Both the position numbers and the translations under genes were made by a program. Positions 9,142-17,417 of a stretch of 64,000 bases of DNA are shown one piece after another. This DNA comes from JAZKFT01 sp963845495 (GTDB lineage: Bacteria; Bacteroidota; Bacteroidia; Chitinophagales; Chitinophagaceae). Location: NCBI GenBank assembly GCA_963845495.1, contig CAWJTH010000091.1, positions 32,020-96,019 of the forward strand. The letters run 5' to 3'. The stretch's first letter is position 1, and the number at the start of each line of letters is the position of its first letter. The notes under the pieces are model-generated. The model was not told the DNA's origin. It worked only from the letters and a program-made list of their open reading frames with translations, and did no database searches.

Positions 9142-10380
9142 ATGATTCATTTTAATAAATTTCAATTAACAAATGGTTTACGCGTAATTGTACACGAAGA
9201 CCACAGTACGCCCATGGCCGTGCTGAATGTAATGTACGATGTAGGCGCACGTGATGAAAATCCTAACCAAACCGGCTTTGCGCATTTATTCGAACACCTG
9301 ATGTTTGGCGGAAGTATTAACATTCCGGAGTACGATGAGCCTTTGCAAATGGCTGGCGGCGAGAACAATGCATTCACAACCAACGATTTAACCAATTACT
9401 ACATCCAATTGCCCGCCCAAAATTTAGAGACTGCATTTTGGTTAGAAAGCGACCGGATGCTAAGCTTGGCTTTTGACGAAAAAAGCTTGGACGTGCAACG
9501 AAAAGTAGTTTGTGAAGAATTTAAAGAACACTACATCAACAAACCTTATGGCGATGTTTGGCATAAGTTGCGTGAGCTGGCCTACACCGTCCACCCATAT
9601 CGCTGGATGACCATTGGCAAAGAATTAAGCCATGTTGAAAATGCTCAATTGCAGGATGTGAAAAATTTCTTCTATAAACATTACACGCCTATAAACGCCA
9701 TTTTAGTGGTGGCCGGAAACGTAACAACTGACCAAGTAAAAACCTTGGCTGAAAAATGGTTTGACGAAATTCCGGCAGGCACAAAATACGAAAGAAATTT
9801 ACCAAAAGAACCCGAGCAGACCGAAGCCCGTGAAATGACCGTAAAAACTAATGTACCGCTGGATGCCTTATACATTTGTTGGCACATGGCTAGCCGCTTA
9901 GAAGATGGTTATTACGCAGCAGATTTGCTCACCGAAATTTTCGGTAGCGGCGCTTCTTCCCGCTTGTATCAAAGTTTGGTAAAAGAAAAGCAATTGTTCA
10001 GCAATATTGACTGTAGCCATAGCGGCAGTGCCGACAATGGCTTGCTTTCGATCCACGGCAGTTTGGTGAAAGGTGTAAAAATGGAAGACGCGAACGCTGC
10101 AGTACAGCAAGAAATTGACTTGTTGTTGCAAAATGGTATTTCGGAAAGCGAATTGCAAAAAGCTAAGAACAAAACCGAAAGTATGGTGGCTTTTGAAGAT
10201 ATGAGCGTAATGAACCGGGCTATTAGTTTAGCTAATTACGAGCTTTTGGGCGATGCGGAATTGATGAATACCGAGTTGCTTAAATTTCAATCAATCACAG
10301 CCGAAAACCTGATGCAGGAAGCAAAACGCATTTTTAGGAAAGAAAACAGCAGCACCTTGTATTATTATTCGGATAATTAA
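9142..10380 (+). CDS. M16 family zinc metallopeptidase, catalytic subunit (no signal peptide)
   Basis: 412 residues. The ATG at 9142 (MIHFNKFQLTNGLRVIVHED) is chosen over a TTG at 9103 because it matches family N-termini. The inverted zinc motif HLFEH at about residues 47-51 plus the downstream glutamate region (VVCEEFKEHYINKP) mark an active pitrilysin/processing-peptidase-type enzyme. A -7-like GACATTTG at 9087-9094 may drive it. No signal peptide is seen, so it is predicted cytoplasmic. Its natural partner is the non-catalytic M16 gene at 11084, but a toxin-antitoxin pair lies between them. The likely substrate class is short or unfolded peptides. Confidence 0.9.
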   Translation: MIHFNKFQLTNGLRVIVHEDHSTPMAVLNVMYDVGARDENPNQTGFAHLFEHLMFGGSINIPEYDEPLQMAGGENNAFTTNDLTNYYIQLPAQNLETAFWLESDRMLSLAFDEKSLDVQRKVVCEEFKEHYINKPYGDVWHKLRELAYTVHPYRWMTIGKELSHVENAQLQDVKNFFYKHYTPINAILVVAGNVTTDQVKTLAEKWFDEIPAGTKYERNLPKEPEQTEAREMTVKTNVPLDALYICWHMASRLEDGYYAADLLTEIFGSGASSRLYQSLVKEKQLFSNIDCSHSGSADNGLLSIHGSLVKGVKMEDANAAVQQEIDLLLQNGISESELQKAKNKTESMVAFEDMSVMNRAISLANYELLGDAELMNTELLKFQSITAENLMQEAKRIFRKENSSTLYYYSDN

Positions 10381-10409
10381 TTGATTAACTTTGGTAAAAC
10401 GCTTTCGTT

Positions 10410-10781
10410 ATGCTAACAAAAGAAAAAATTATCGCCGCCATACAAGCAATGCCTGAAACGGAATTTGAGGATATTGATGTTTTGTTGGAACATATTGCGG
10501 ATATGGCAAGAAAAGAACAGAAAAAAAATGAACTGCACGAGCCTTCCGCCGTTTACCAAACATCAAGTATGTATAATGGAAAAGAAAATGCGACACTTAC
10601 ATTTTCTCCAAAAGATGATGCTGAAATGATGGCTCATATCGACAAAAAGCTAAACGAAGCTACCGATCCGGAAACTATCTATTTAATAAAAAAAATAAAG
10701 CGTGGAATTGAAGACAGCCGAGCTGGTCGTGGTATTACCATAGAAGAAATGGAGAAAAAAGTACAGACATGGTTCAAGTAA
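10410..10781 (+). CDS. Predicted antitoxin of a type II RelE/ParE module
   Basis: 123 residues, acidic/basic and largely helical (IDVLLEHIADMARKEQ near the N-terminus; EDSRAGRGITIEEMEKK near the end). No clear DNA-binding motif is recognised. It is called an antitoxin because its 3' end overlaps the start of a RelE/ParE-type toxin by 13 bases, the standard co-translated arrangement, and because the tail RGITIEEMEKKV resembles the toxin-binding ends of such antitoxins. It lies 29 bases after the first M16 gene. It is longer than typical 70-90-residue antitoxins; the first 60 residues may be an extra domain. Confidence 0.65.
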   Translation: MLTKEKIIAAIQAMPETEFEDIDVLLEHIADMARKEQKKNELHEPSAVYQTSSMYNGKENATLTFSPKDDAEMMAHIDKKLNEATDPETIYLIKKIKRGIEDSRAGRGITIEEMEKKVQTWFK

Positions 10782-11080
10782 TAATCAACCCTGATGCAGA
10801 AGCCGACCTAAAAAGTATCAAAGCATATATTTCTAGAAAATCTGTTTTTAATGCAGAAAGCTTTATTTCTCAATTATTAAACCAAACAAAATTAATTGCA
10901 AACAATCCAGAAGCGGGTGGGGTAGTTTTAGAAATAGGACTACTTGAAGTCCGGCAACGCTTATATAAAAAGTATCGAATAATTTATCTAATAACTGATG
11001 AAAGCATTGAAGTCCTTACATTTCATCATTCGTCAAGATTGCTAAAAAACAATCCTTACTTAAAAGATTACACTGAATAA
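10769..11080 (+). CDS. RelE/ParE-family toxin
   Basis: 103 residues with the RelE/ParE fold pattern: an N-terminal strand (VIINPDAEADLKSIKAYI), two helices, then strands KYRIIYLITDESIEVLTFHH and the basic end SSRLLKNN. Family members are either ribosome-dependent mRNA endonucleases (RelE) or gyrase inhibitors (ParE); the sequence alone does not decide which. Start ATG 10769 overlaps the antitoxin gene. Its stop lies 3 bases before the next M16 gene, so the module sits within the transcription unit of the paired peptidases. Confidence 0.8.
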   Translation: MVQVIINPDAEADLKSIKAYISRKSVFNAESFISQLLNQTKLIANNPEAGGVVLEIGLLEVRQRLYKKYRIIYLITDESIEVLTFHHSSRLLKNNPYLKDYTE

Positions 11081-11083
11081 AAA

Positions 11084-12370
11084 ATGATAAATAGAACAAT
11101 AGCGCCTCCCATATTAAATGCGGTTGATTTTGACCTAACATTGCCGCCTTGCAACAAGTATACGCTTGATAACGGCGTAGAAGTTTATCCGATACACGCC
11201 GGCGAAGAAGATGTTATCCAGATTGAATGGGTGTTTGCAGCAGGAAATAGTTTTGAAACCCAAAATATAGTGGCAGCCGCCGTTAACCATTTATTAAAAA
11301 ACGGCACATCAAAAAAATCAGCGTTTGAAATAAACGAGCATTTTGAGTTTTATGGCAGTTACCTTAATCGTAGTTGCCACAACGAAACCAGCAGCCTTTC
11401 GTTGCACAGCCTTAGCAAGCATTTGCCTGCTTTACTTCCCGTTATTGCAGAATTAATTACGGATAGCATTTTTCCTGAAAATGAATTGGCCGTTTTTAAG
11501 CAAAACAGCAAACAGCGACTAAGCGTAAATCTACGCAAATGCGATTTTGTGGCCGGCCGAGAAATTGATGTTTTACTGTATGGAAAAGATCATCCGTACG
11601 GTAAATATTCCAGCATGGAAGATTATGATGCTTTGGAGCGGCAAACGTTATTGGATTTTTACGAAAAAAATTACAAAAATGGCCAATGTGTCATTTTTGT
11701 TGCGGGTAAATTACCTGCCGATATTTTCCAGCTTTTGGATGAGTTATTTGGGCATTTGCCTTTAAATGCATTCAAACCCACAGCCAACAAAACGTTGATT
11801 GAACATCCGCCGATCGCCAATCGCCAGTTACAAATCATAAACGATCCAAATGGTGTGCAGGGCGCTATCCGCATAGCACAAAATTTTCCCAATCGCTACC
11901 ATCCTGATTTTCATAAAGTGCAAGTGTTAAATAATATTTTCGGTGGTTTTTTTGGCAGTCGTTTAATGGCCAATATCCGCGAAGACAAAGGCTACACATA
12001 TGGCATCCATAGTTATTTGCAAAGCCATATCGAACAAAGTGCTTGGGTTATTAGCACCGAAGCGGGCCGAGATGTTTGCGAAGCAACCATTAAAGAAGTA
12101 TATTTTGAAATGGAAGAAATTCGCAACGAATTGGTGGATGAGGAAGAATTATTATTGGTAAAAAACTATATGATCGGAGGCATTCTGGCTGATCTTGACG
12201 GGCCTTTCCAAATCATCGGCCGCTGGAAAAATTATATTTTGAACGGCACTGATGAAAGCTATTTTTATGATGCCGTTAGAACCATCAAAACCATTGATGC
12301 CGTTGAATTACAGGAATTGGCTAACAAATATTTACATCCCGAAAAGTTTTATGAATTGGTGGTGATTTAG
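11084..12370 (+). CDS. M16 family protein, non-catalytic partner subunit
   Basis: 428 residues with M16 architecture (two repeated alpha/beta domains), but the HxxEH zinc motif is absent: the corresponding segment reads VNHLLKNGTSKK. Late in the protein the substrate-clamping motif of M16 partners is kept (REDKGYTYGIHSY, about residue 300). In M16B heterodimers one chain cuts and the other shapes the chamber; this chain fits the second role for the protein at 9142-10380. It begins 3 bases after the toxin stop, suggesting readthrough transcription or co-translation. Confidence 0.85.
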   Translation: MINRTIAPPILNAVDFDLTLPPCNKYTLDNGVEVYPIHAGEEDVIQIEWVFAAGNSFETQNIVAAAVNHLLKNGTSKKSAFEINEHFEFYGSYLNRSCHNETSSLSLHSLSKHLPALLPVIAELITDSIFPENELAVFKQNSKQRLSVNLRKCDFVAGREIDVLLYGKDHPYGKYSSMEDYDALERQTLLDFYEKNYKNGQCVIFVAGKLPADIFQLLDELFGHLPLNAFKPTANKTLIEHPPIANRQLQIINDPNGVQGAIRIAQNFPNRYHPDFHKVQVLNNIFGGFFGSRLMANIREDKGYTYGIHSYLQSHIEQSAWVISTEAGRDVCEATIKEVYFEMEEIRNELVDEEELLLVKNYMIGGILADLDGPFQIIGRWKNYILNGTDESYFYDAVRTIKTIDAVELQELANKYLHPEKFYELVVI

Positions 12371-12495
12371 TTTTATTTTACAATAAAAAATGCAATTCCA
12401 ACAGGCCGTATTTTCTTGATTGGATGCTGCCGGATTTAATTAGGCTGGAATTCAATAAATTGTAACATTCATCTTAAAAATAGAATGGCCCTAAA

Positions 12496-12531
12496 CCCCT
12501 GTCAGGGCAAAAATACAAGCCCTGACAGGGG
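12496..12531. repeat. Perfect palindrome upstream of asnS (REP-like)
   Basis: 13-bp arms CCCCTGTCAGGGC (12496-12508) and GCCCTGACAGGGG (12519-12531) with a 10-base loop, ending 21 bases before the asnS -7 box. It is GC-rich compared with its surroundings. It could be a repetitive extragenic element or a hairpin affecting initiation. Confidence 0.7.
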
Positions 12532-12552
12532 GTGTGCAAACCAACATACGCC

Positions 12553-12560
12553 TATCTTTG
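12553..12560 (+). promoter_or_regulatory. -7 box of asnS
   Basis: TATCTTTG matches TAnnTTTG, 20 bases before the asnS ATG. No good -33 TTTG is visible because the palindrome occupies that region. Confidence 0.5.
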
Positions 12561-12580
12561 CCGCCCAAATAAAGCAGATT

Positions 12581-14023
12581 ATGGCATTCAACAACCGCAC
12601 AAAAATTAAAACACTTTTGGCCACCGAAGCACAGGAGCAAAATGTGGTGGCAATGGGCTGGGTTCGTACTTTTCGCAGCAATCGATTTATTGCTTTGAAT
12701 GATGGAAGCACTATTAATAATATTCAGGTTGTTGTTGATTTTGAGAATTTGGACGCTTCTCTTTTAAAAAGAATTACCACAGGCGCTTGCTTAAAGGTTG
12801 AAGGTCAATTAGTTGCCAGCATTGGTAGCGGTCAATCGGTAGAAATTAAAGCAACGACGGTGGAAGTGTTAGGCGATAGCGATCCGGAAACATATCCTAT
12901 TCAACCTAAAAAACATAGCTTGGAATTTTTGCGTGAAAATGCACACATGCGTTTCCGTACCAATACTTTTAGTGCCGTTTTTAGGGTAAGAAATACGTTG
13001 TCGTTCGCCATCCACCAATTTTTTAACGAGCGGGGATTTTTGTATTTACATACGCCCATCATCACCGCCAGCGATGCAGAAGGTGCTGGCGAAACTTTTC
13101 GTGTAACCACTTTACCTGTTGACGGAAGCGGGCCAAAGGATGAAGATGGCAACATCGATTTTACCCAAGATTTCTTTGGCAAAAGCACTAATTTAACGGT
13201 AAGCGGTCAATTGGAAGGAGAATTGGGTGCCATGGCTTTTGGCGATGTATATACGTTTGGGCCAACTTTTAGGGCTGAAAATAGCAATACTACCCGCCAT
13301 TTGGCTGAATTTTGGATGATTGAACCTGAAATGGCTTTCAGCGATTTGGAAGACAATCAGAATTTGGCAGAAGAATTTATCCAATATATCATCCGTTACG
13401 CCATGGAGCAAAATGCGGATGATTTGAAATTTTTGGCCGACCGTTTGGCTGATGAAGAAAAACAATTGCCGCAAGATAAACGCCAAGAATTTGGCCTGAT
13501 GGAAAAACTGGGTTTTGTAATCAACAATAAATTTGAACGTATTACCTACACTGAAGCAATTGATATTTTATTGGCCAGTCCGGCTTATAAAAAGAAGAAA
13601 TTTCAGTACGATGTAAAATGGGGAATTGATTTACAAAGCGAACACGAGAGGTATTTGGTAGAGAAACATTTTAAGAAACCGGTAATAGTAACTAATTATC
13701 CGAAGGATATAAAAGCATTTTACATGCGCCAAAACGACGATGGCAAAACCGTTGCCGCTATGGATATTTTGGCTCCAGGTATTGGCGAAATTGTTGGTGG
13801 CAGCCAACGGGAAGAAAGGTTGGAAAAACTGACCAAACGCATGGACGAAATGAACATCCCGACCGAAGAACTGGATTGGTACTTGGATACGCGTCGTTAT
13901 GGTGCTTGTCCGCATGCTGGCTTTGGCCTTGGTTTTGAGCGCATTGTACAGTTTGTAACCGGCATGACCAATATTCGCGACGTGATACCTTTTGCAAGAA
14001 CGCCGAAAAATTGTGAATTTTAA
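12581..14023 (+). CDS. asnS: Asparaginyl-tRNA synthetase
   Basis: 480 residues. Class II synthetase that charges tRNA-Asn with asparagine in the cytoplasm. ATG 12581 is chosen because the frame upstream reads through the palindrome and the -7 box. N-terminal OB-fold anticodon-binding domain (VVAMGWVRTFRSN), then catalytic core with motif 2-like FRAENSNTTRHLAEFWM and the terminal motif 3 GFGLGFERIVQFVTGM with IRDVIPFARTPKNCEF. Length and order match the family. A strong terminator follows. It lies between two M16 peptidase pairs that point toward it. Confidence 0.97.
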   Translation: MAFNNRTKIKTLLATEAQEQNVVAMGWVRTFRSNRFIALNDGSTINNIQVVVDFENLDASLLKRITTGACLKVEGQLVASIGSGQSVEIKATTVEVLGDSDPETYPIQPKKHSLEFLRENAHMRFRTNTFSAVFRVRNTLSFAIHQFFNERGFLYLHTPIITASDAEGAGETFRVTTLPVDGSGPKDEDGNIDFTQDFFGKSTNLTVSGQLEGELGAMAFGDVYTFGPTFRAENSNTTRHLAEFWMIEPEMAFSDLEDNQNLAEEFIQYIIRYAMEQNADDLKFLADRLADEEKQLPQDKRQEFGLMEKLGFVINNKFERITYTEAIDILLASPAYKKKKFQYDVKWGIDLQSEHERYLVEKHFKKPVIVTNYPKDIKAFYMRQNDDGKTVAAMDILAPGIGEIVGGSQREERLEKLTKRMDEMNIPTEELDWYLDTRRYGACPHAGFGLGFERIVQFVTGMTNIRDVIPFARTPKNCEF

Positions 14024-14070
14024 TGGCTTGTAAAAGATGTGATTTATAAGTGTCAGCCGATCATTTATGT

Positions 14071-14116
14071 AATAAAATAGCCTTATCAAAATGGACTTTG
14101 ATAAGGCTATTTTATT
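14071..14116. terminator. Bidirectional terminator between asnS and the M16 pair
   Basis: Perfect 20-bp stem (14071-14090 and 14097-14116), loop ATGGAC, with A-rich and T-rich flanks on both sides. It separates two convergent genes. Confidence 0.85.
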
Positions 14117-14171
14117 TCTTTTATTTATTTGATTATAAACTAATAAGTAAACAGCTTGGGTTGGCCAAAGC

Positions 14172-15539
14172 TTAATTTTTTGTATTTTTTATCACTGGTT
14201 TTGTAGCAGGCAAATCTGGTAAAGTTGCTGGCGCATATAAGTTTGGTGTTACTTTGGCTGGGTCGCCTTGGTACACCCAAGTCATATTGTTTACATATTT
14301 GTTGAAGGCAGCATTTACATCTTTCACCGTAACTTTTTTGAAATCGTCGTTCATGGTAATAGCCCGTTTCCAATTGTTGTGTAAGGCTTCGTTGCTAGCA
14401 AAAGATGAAGCTTGGGCACTATTCGTTTCCTGTTTATAATAGGTTGAGGTAAGATAAGTTGTTTTCATATCCTTCACATCATCTTGCGTAAATCCCTCTT
14501 TTTTAATTTTTGCCAAAAAAGCTTTTAGCACCGTAATGTATTTGTTTGGATCTGTTGTGGACACAAAAAAAGAGGAACTTGAACTTGCACCACCATTAAA
14601 CCAAGTGGCGGGTGCGTAAGACAACCCATTTTTGGTACGGATTTCCAAGAAATGTTTTTCGTACGTTATGCGCATAGCTAATTGAAAAGCATTGTAATCG
14701 GGTGAGCCTGGTGTTGGGCCGCTGGTAACACCTTCAATGTAATTAGTGGCTAAATCTTTTTTCTGTGCTATAAAACTGGTTTTAGCAGGTTGGTAAGCCA
14801 TTTTTTTCAAGGTAAAAGGTTTACCCTGCGGGATAGAGGCCAACATATTACCAATATATTTTTCTAATAAAGCTTTATCTAAATCGCCCACTACCACAAT
14901 AAACATGCGTGATTTTTCTAAAATGGAATGGTAATACATTTTAGCTTCAATGGCTGTAATTGGCGTAATTGTTTTTTCAGAACCCTCTGGCGCTTTGGAA
15001 TAATCTTTACCGGCAAATGCTGTTTGTTTAGCCAGTTTGTCAATGGCATAATCAGGCTGCGACGCTTGTGCTTTCAAATTATTGATGGCATCTTGTTTAA
15101 TTCGGGTAAATTCTTTTTCGTCAAACAAAGGCATTGTAATGGCATCGGCATATAACGGCCAAACGGTTTCGAAATCGCTTTTAATACAATTCATGGTTAT
15201 TTTGGCAAAATCCATACCCGTTACAGCACTTACGCTGCCGCTAACCTTATCAAGCTTGTTTTTAAAAGCATCCTTGCTATCGTTTTTAGTGCCGCATTCA
15301 CTTAGTGCGGTCATGGCCAAGCTTTCAATGCCTTCTTTGTTGGCCGGATAATTTTGAACACCTCCTTTTATAACAGTTTGTATTTCAACAATTTCGTTAT
15401 GGCTAGGCTGAACAATAACTTTTACGCCGTTCACCATCATTTCGTATGCATCAGAAGGTTGTGCAAAGGCAGAAAAAACGCAAGCCATCGGCAACAAAAT
15501 GGCCAGCATTTTTTTATAGGGAAATAAAATATTTTTCAT
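14172..15539 (-). CDS. Exported M16 family protein, non-catalytic partner
   Basis: 455 residues with a signal peptide (basic start, hydrophobic core LLPMACVFSAFA, then QPSD). M16 fold, but the zinc motif is missing: the equivalent position reads GIESLAMTAL. The downstream clamp motif RTKNGLSYAP (about residue 317) is kept. It is the probable periplasmic partner of the catalytic M16 protein encoded 23 bases upstream (15563-16927). It ends near the bidirectional terminator. Confidence 0.85.
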   Translation of the reverse strand: MKNILFPYKKMLAILLPMACVFSAFAQPSDAYEMMVNGVKVIVQPSHNEIVEIQTVIKGGVQNYPANKEGIESLAMTALSECGTKNDSKDAFKNKLDKVSGSVSAVTGMDFAKITMNCIKSDFETVWPLYADAITMPLFDEKEFTRIKQDAINNLKAQASQPDYAIDKLAKQTAFAGKDYSKAPEGSEKTITPITAIEAKMYYHSILEKSRMFIVVVGDLDKALLEKYIGNMLASIPQGKPFTLKKMAYQPAKTSFIAQKKDLATNYIEGVTSGPTPGSPDYNAFQLAMRITYEKHFLEIRTKNGLSYAPATWFNGGASSSSSFFVSTTDPNKYITVLKAFLAKIKKEGFTQDDVKDMKTTYLTSTYYKQETNSAQASSFASNEALHNNWKRAITMNDDFKKVTVKDVNAAFNKYVNNMTWVYQGDPAKVTPNLYAPATLPDLPATKPVIKNTKN

Positions 15540-15562
15540 TGATGAATTTTTCTAGGGTTGAA

Positions 15563-16927
15563 TTAATTGGCTTTAAAAAAATCAGCGGTTTTAGCGGCTT
15601 TGTTCATTTCGGCGTTAATGATAATGCCGGCAACATAAGGTTGGCCGATAATATATTTTTTTACATAACGCTGGATATCTTGCTTGGTAATTTTATCGCA
15701 GCTGGCAAAATAATCTGTGTAAAAATCGAAAGATGCGCTGCACCACCAAAAAGTAAGATTATGGGGTAAATCGGACGGTTTTTCTTCTTGCCTAATTTTT
15801 GTCCGCTTCATAATTTGTTTGGCATCGGCCAACTGCTCATCGGTAAAATAATCGTCGTCGGCCAACATATTTATTTGTTTCATCAATTCAGTATAGCATT
15901 CTTTTAGCTTCTTGGGGTTTGGCACAACGCTCAAATCTATGGGACCAACATAGCGTGATGTTTGATAACTAAGATCAGCATTTGTAGCTAAGCCGCTGTT
16001 TACCAAGGATTGGTGCCATTTGGAAGCGTTTAAATTGAGCACATAATAAAGCATATCTGCCGCAATACTGCTTACAGAATCATTTCTGGTGTCTGGCCCA
16101 TGCCAGTCTATTTCAATATAAGGCGTTTGGGCAATGGAAGATTCTTTTATAAAATATTCCGTTTTGGCCAAAGGCGGAAATTCAGGTATGGGATATTTTG
16201 TTTGGGGGTCAAAACCGCTATTGGGCCAGGAACCGAAAATAGCATTGGCCTGCTGGAAAACCTGTTCGTGGCTTACATCGCCACAAATTACCAGCAACGA
16301 ATTATTGGGTACATAATATTTGTCTTTTATGACCATCATTTTTTCTGGCGTTGCAGTGTTAATAATGTTATGGTCACCAATGGGATTTTTGCGGGTAAAT
16401 AAATCGCCCCACAGTTTTTTGTTCAATTCAATCCAAAGTTGAAAACCTGGGTCACTTTCGCCGCGTTGAAATTCGCCATCCACCACCGGTCTTTCTTTAG
16501 CCATATCTTCAGTTTTATAAATAGGAAAGCGAACAGCGGCATTCATAAATTGCAGGCCTTGGGTTAAACTGTCTTTATCGAAAGTAAAGAAGTAATTTAC
16601 CCTTTCAAAACCGGTTGTACCATTCCAGATCATGCCCAATTCCTGCGTACGTTTCAAAAACTTTTCCTGATCGGGATAATCTTTATTGGCCTTAAAAAAC
16701 ATGTGTTCGAACAAATGGCTAAGGCCGCTGTATTCCGGACCTTCGGTGTAAGCGCCATTTTTTACGGCAATCTCGATAGTTGCCAACGGCACTTTGTGGT
16801 TTTCAATTACTACCACTTCCAAGCCATTATCTAATTTAGACCAATAATAATCTTTGGGCAATCGGGGCTGTGCCCATATTACCGCACTTAGCAAGACCAA
16901 ACTTGCAGCAAGAAAAGTTTTTTTCAT
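15563..16927 (-). CDS. Exported M16 family zinc metallopeptidase, catalytic subunit
   Basis: 454 residues with signal peptide (LAASLVLLSAVIWA, then QPRLP). Zinc motif HLFEH at about residues 68-72 (GLSHLFEHMFFKANKDYP) and the third ligand region VVDGEFQRGESDPG. Predicted to degrade peptides in the periplasm together with the non-catalytic chain at 14172-15539. Gene order is catalytic then non-catalytic, as in the cytoplasmic-type pair on the other side of asnS. Confidence 0.92.
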   Translation of the reverse strand: MKKTFLAASLVLLSAVIWAQPRLPKDYYWSKLDNGLEVVVIENHKVPLATIEIAVKNGAYTEGPEYSGLSHLFEHMFFKANKDYPDQEKFLKRTQELGMIWNGTTGFERVNYFFTFDKDSLTQGLQFMNAAVRFPIYKTEDMAKERPVVDGEFQRGESDPGFQLWIELNKKLWGDLFTRKNPIGDHNIINTATPEKMMVIKDKYYVPNNSLLVICGDVSHEQVFQQANAIFGSWPNSGFDPQTKYPIPEFPPLAKTEYFIKESSIAQTPYIEIDWHGPDTRNDSVSSIAADMLYYVLNLNASKWHQSLVNSGLATNADLSYQTSRYVGPIDLSVVPNPKKLKECYTELMKQINMLADDDYFTDEQLADAKQIMKRTKIRQEEKPSDLPHNLTFWWCSASFDFYTDYFASCDKITKQDIQRYVKKYIIGQPYVAGIIINAEMNKAAKTADFFKAN

Positions 16928-16952
16928 TTGTCTTGGTTATATATTTCTCCCG

Positions 16953-16987
16953 AAAATAAAAAACCTGCACCATAAATGTGCAGGTTT
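16953..16987 (-). terminator. Minus-strand terminator upstream of the exported M16 pair
   Basis: 10-bp stem AAACCTGCAC/GTGCAGGTTT (16961-16970, 16978-16987) followed on the minus strand by a T-rich run. It would stop transcripts arriving from the deoxyhypusine-synthase-family gene before the M16 start at 16927. Confidence 0.7.
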
Positions 16988-17137
16988 AAACATATTAATT
17001 ATTGAAAGGTTGAAGCTGGCGAGTGTAACTCCCGTGGGTGTGAATCGTCAGTGGCGGATGGTGAACGCTTAATGAAAATCTTCAAAATCAAAATTATAGA
17101 ACATATTGTATTTATTGTGAAAGCTAAAATGATGGGT

Positions 17138-17296
17138 AGTGTCTCAGTTTGAAATTTAATGCTTGATCGTAAAGTAAAAAGAATTTAAGCAATATCTCGA
17201 TTTAGTGTTTCTGTGCCTCAGTGGCAAATATTGGTTTGCCACTGAGGCACAGAAACACTGAAACTTTTAAATGGTCAACTTCAAAACTGAGACACA
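17138..17296. mobile_element. MITE-like element with terminal inverted repeats and a perfect central palindrome
   Basis: The gene-free stretch 16988-17417 contains nested inverted repeats. Outer ends: GTGTCTCAGTTT near 17139-17150 and its complement AAACTGAGACAC at 17284-17295. Centre: 25-bp perfect arms (17204-17228 and 17235-17259) around a 6-base loop, arm beginning AGTGTTTCTGTGCCTCAGTG. It has no coding capacity. The size (about 160 bp), terminal repeats and hairpin fit a miniature non-autonomous element; no target-site duplication was confirmed. The rest of the gap shows nothing recognisable. Confidence 0.55.
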
Positions 17297-17417
17297 ACCA
17301 AATAATTAGAATTAAAACTTCTCAATTCCACGCAAATGAAAGAACATGAAAAGGTGGGTGACCTATAATGAAGACTTAATTTAACGCTTGCCACTCACGA
17401 CAGACGACTCTCAATGC

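Noticed and set aside
10410..11080. Toxin-antitoxin pair as part of a larger integrated element
   Set aside because: No integrase, attachment repeat or further cargo is visible on either side; only the two genes differ from the expected M16 order.
13631..14089. 152-codon open frame on the minus strand inside asnS
   Set aside because: Overlaps the conserved C-terminal core of asnS; no domain recognised.
16988..17137. Stretch downstream of the deoxyhypusine-synthase-family gene as a possible tRNA
   Set aside because: No cloverleaf arms or TTCRANNC T-loop could be traced.
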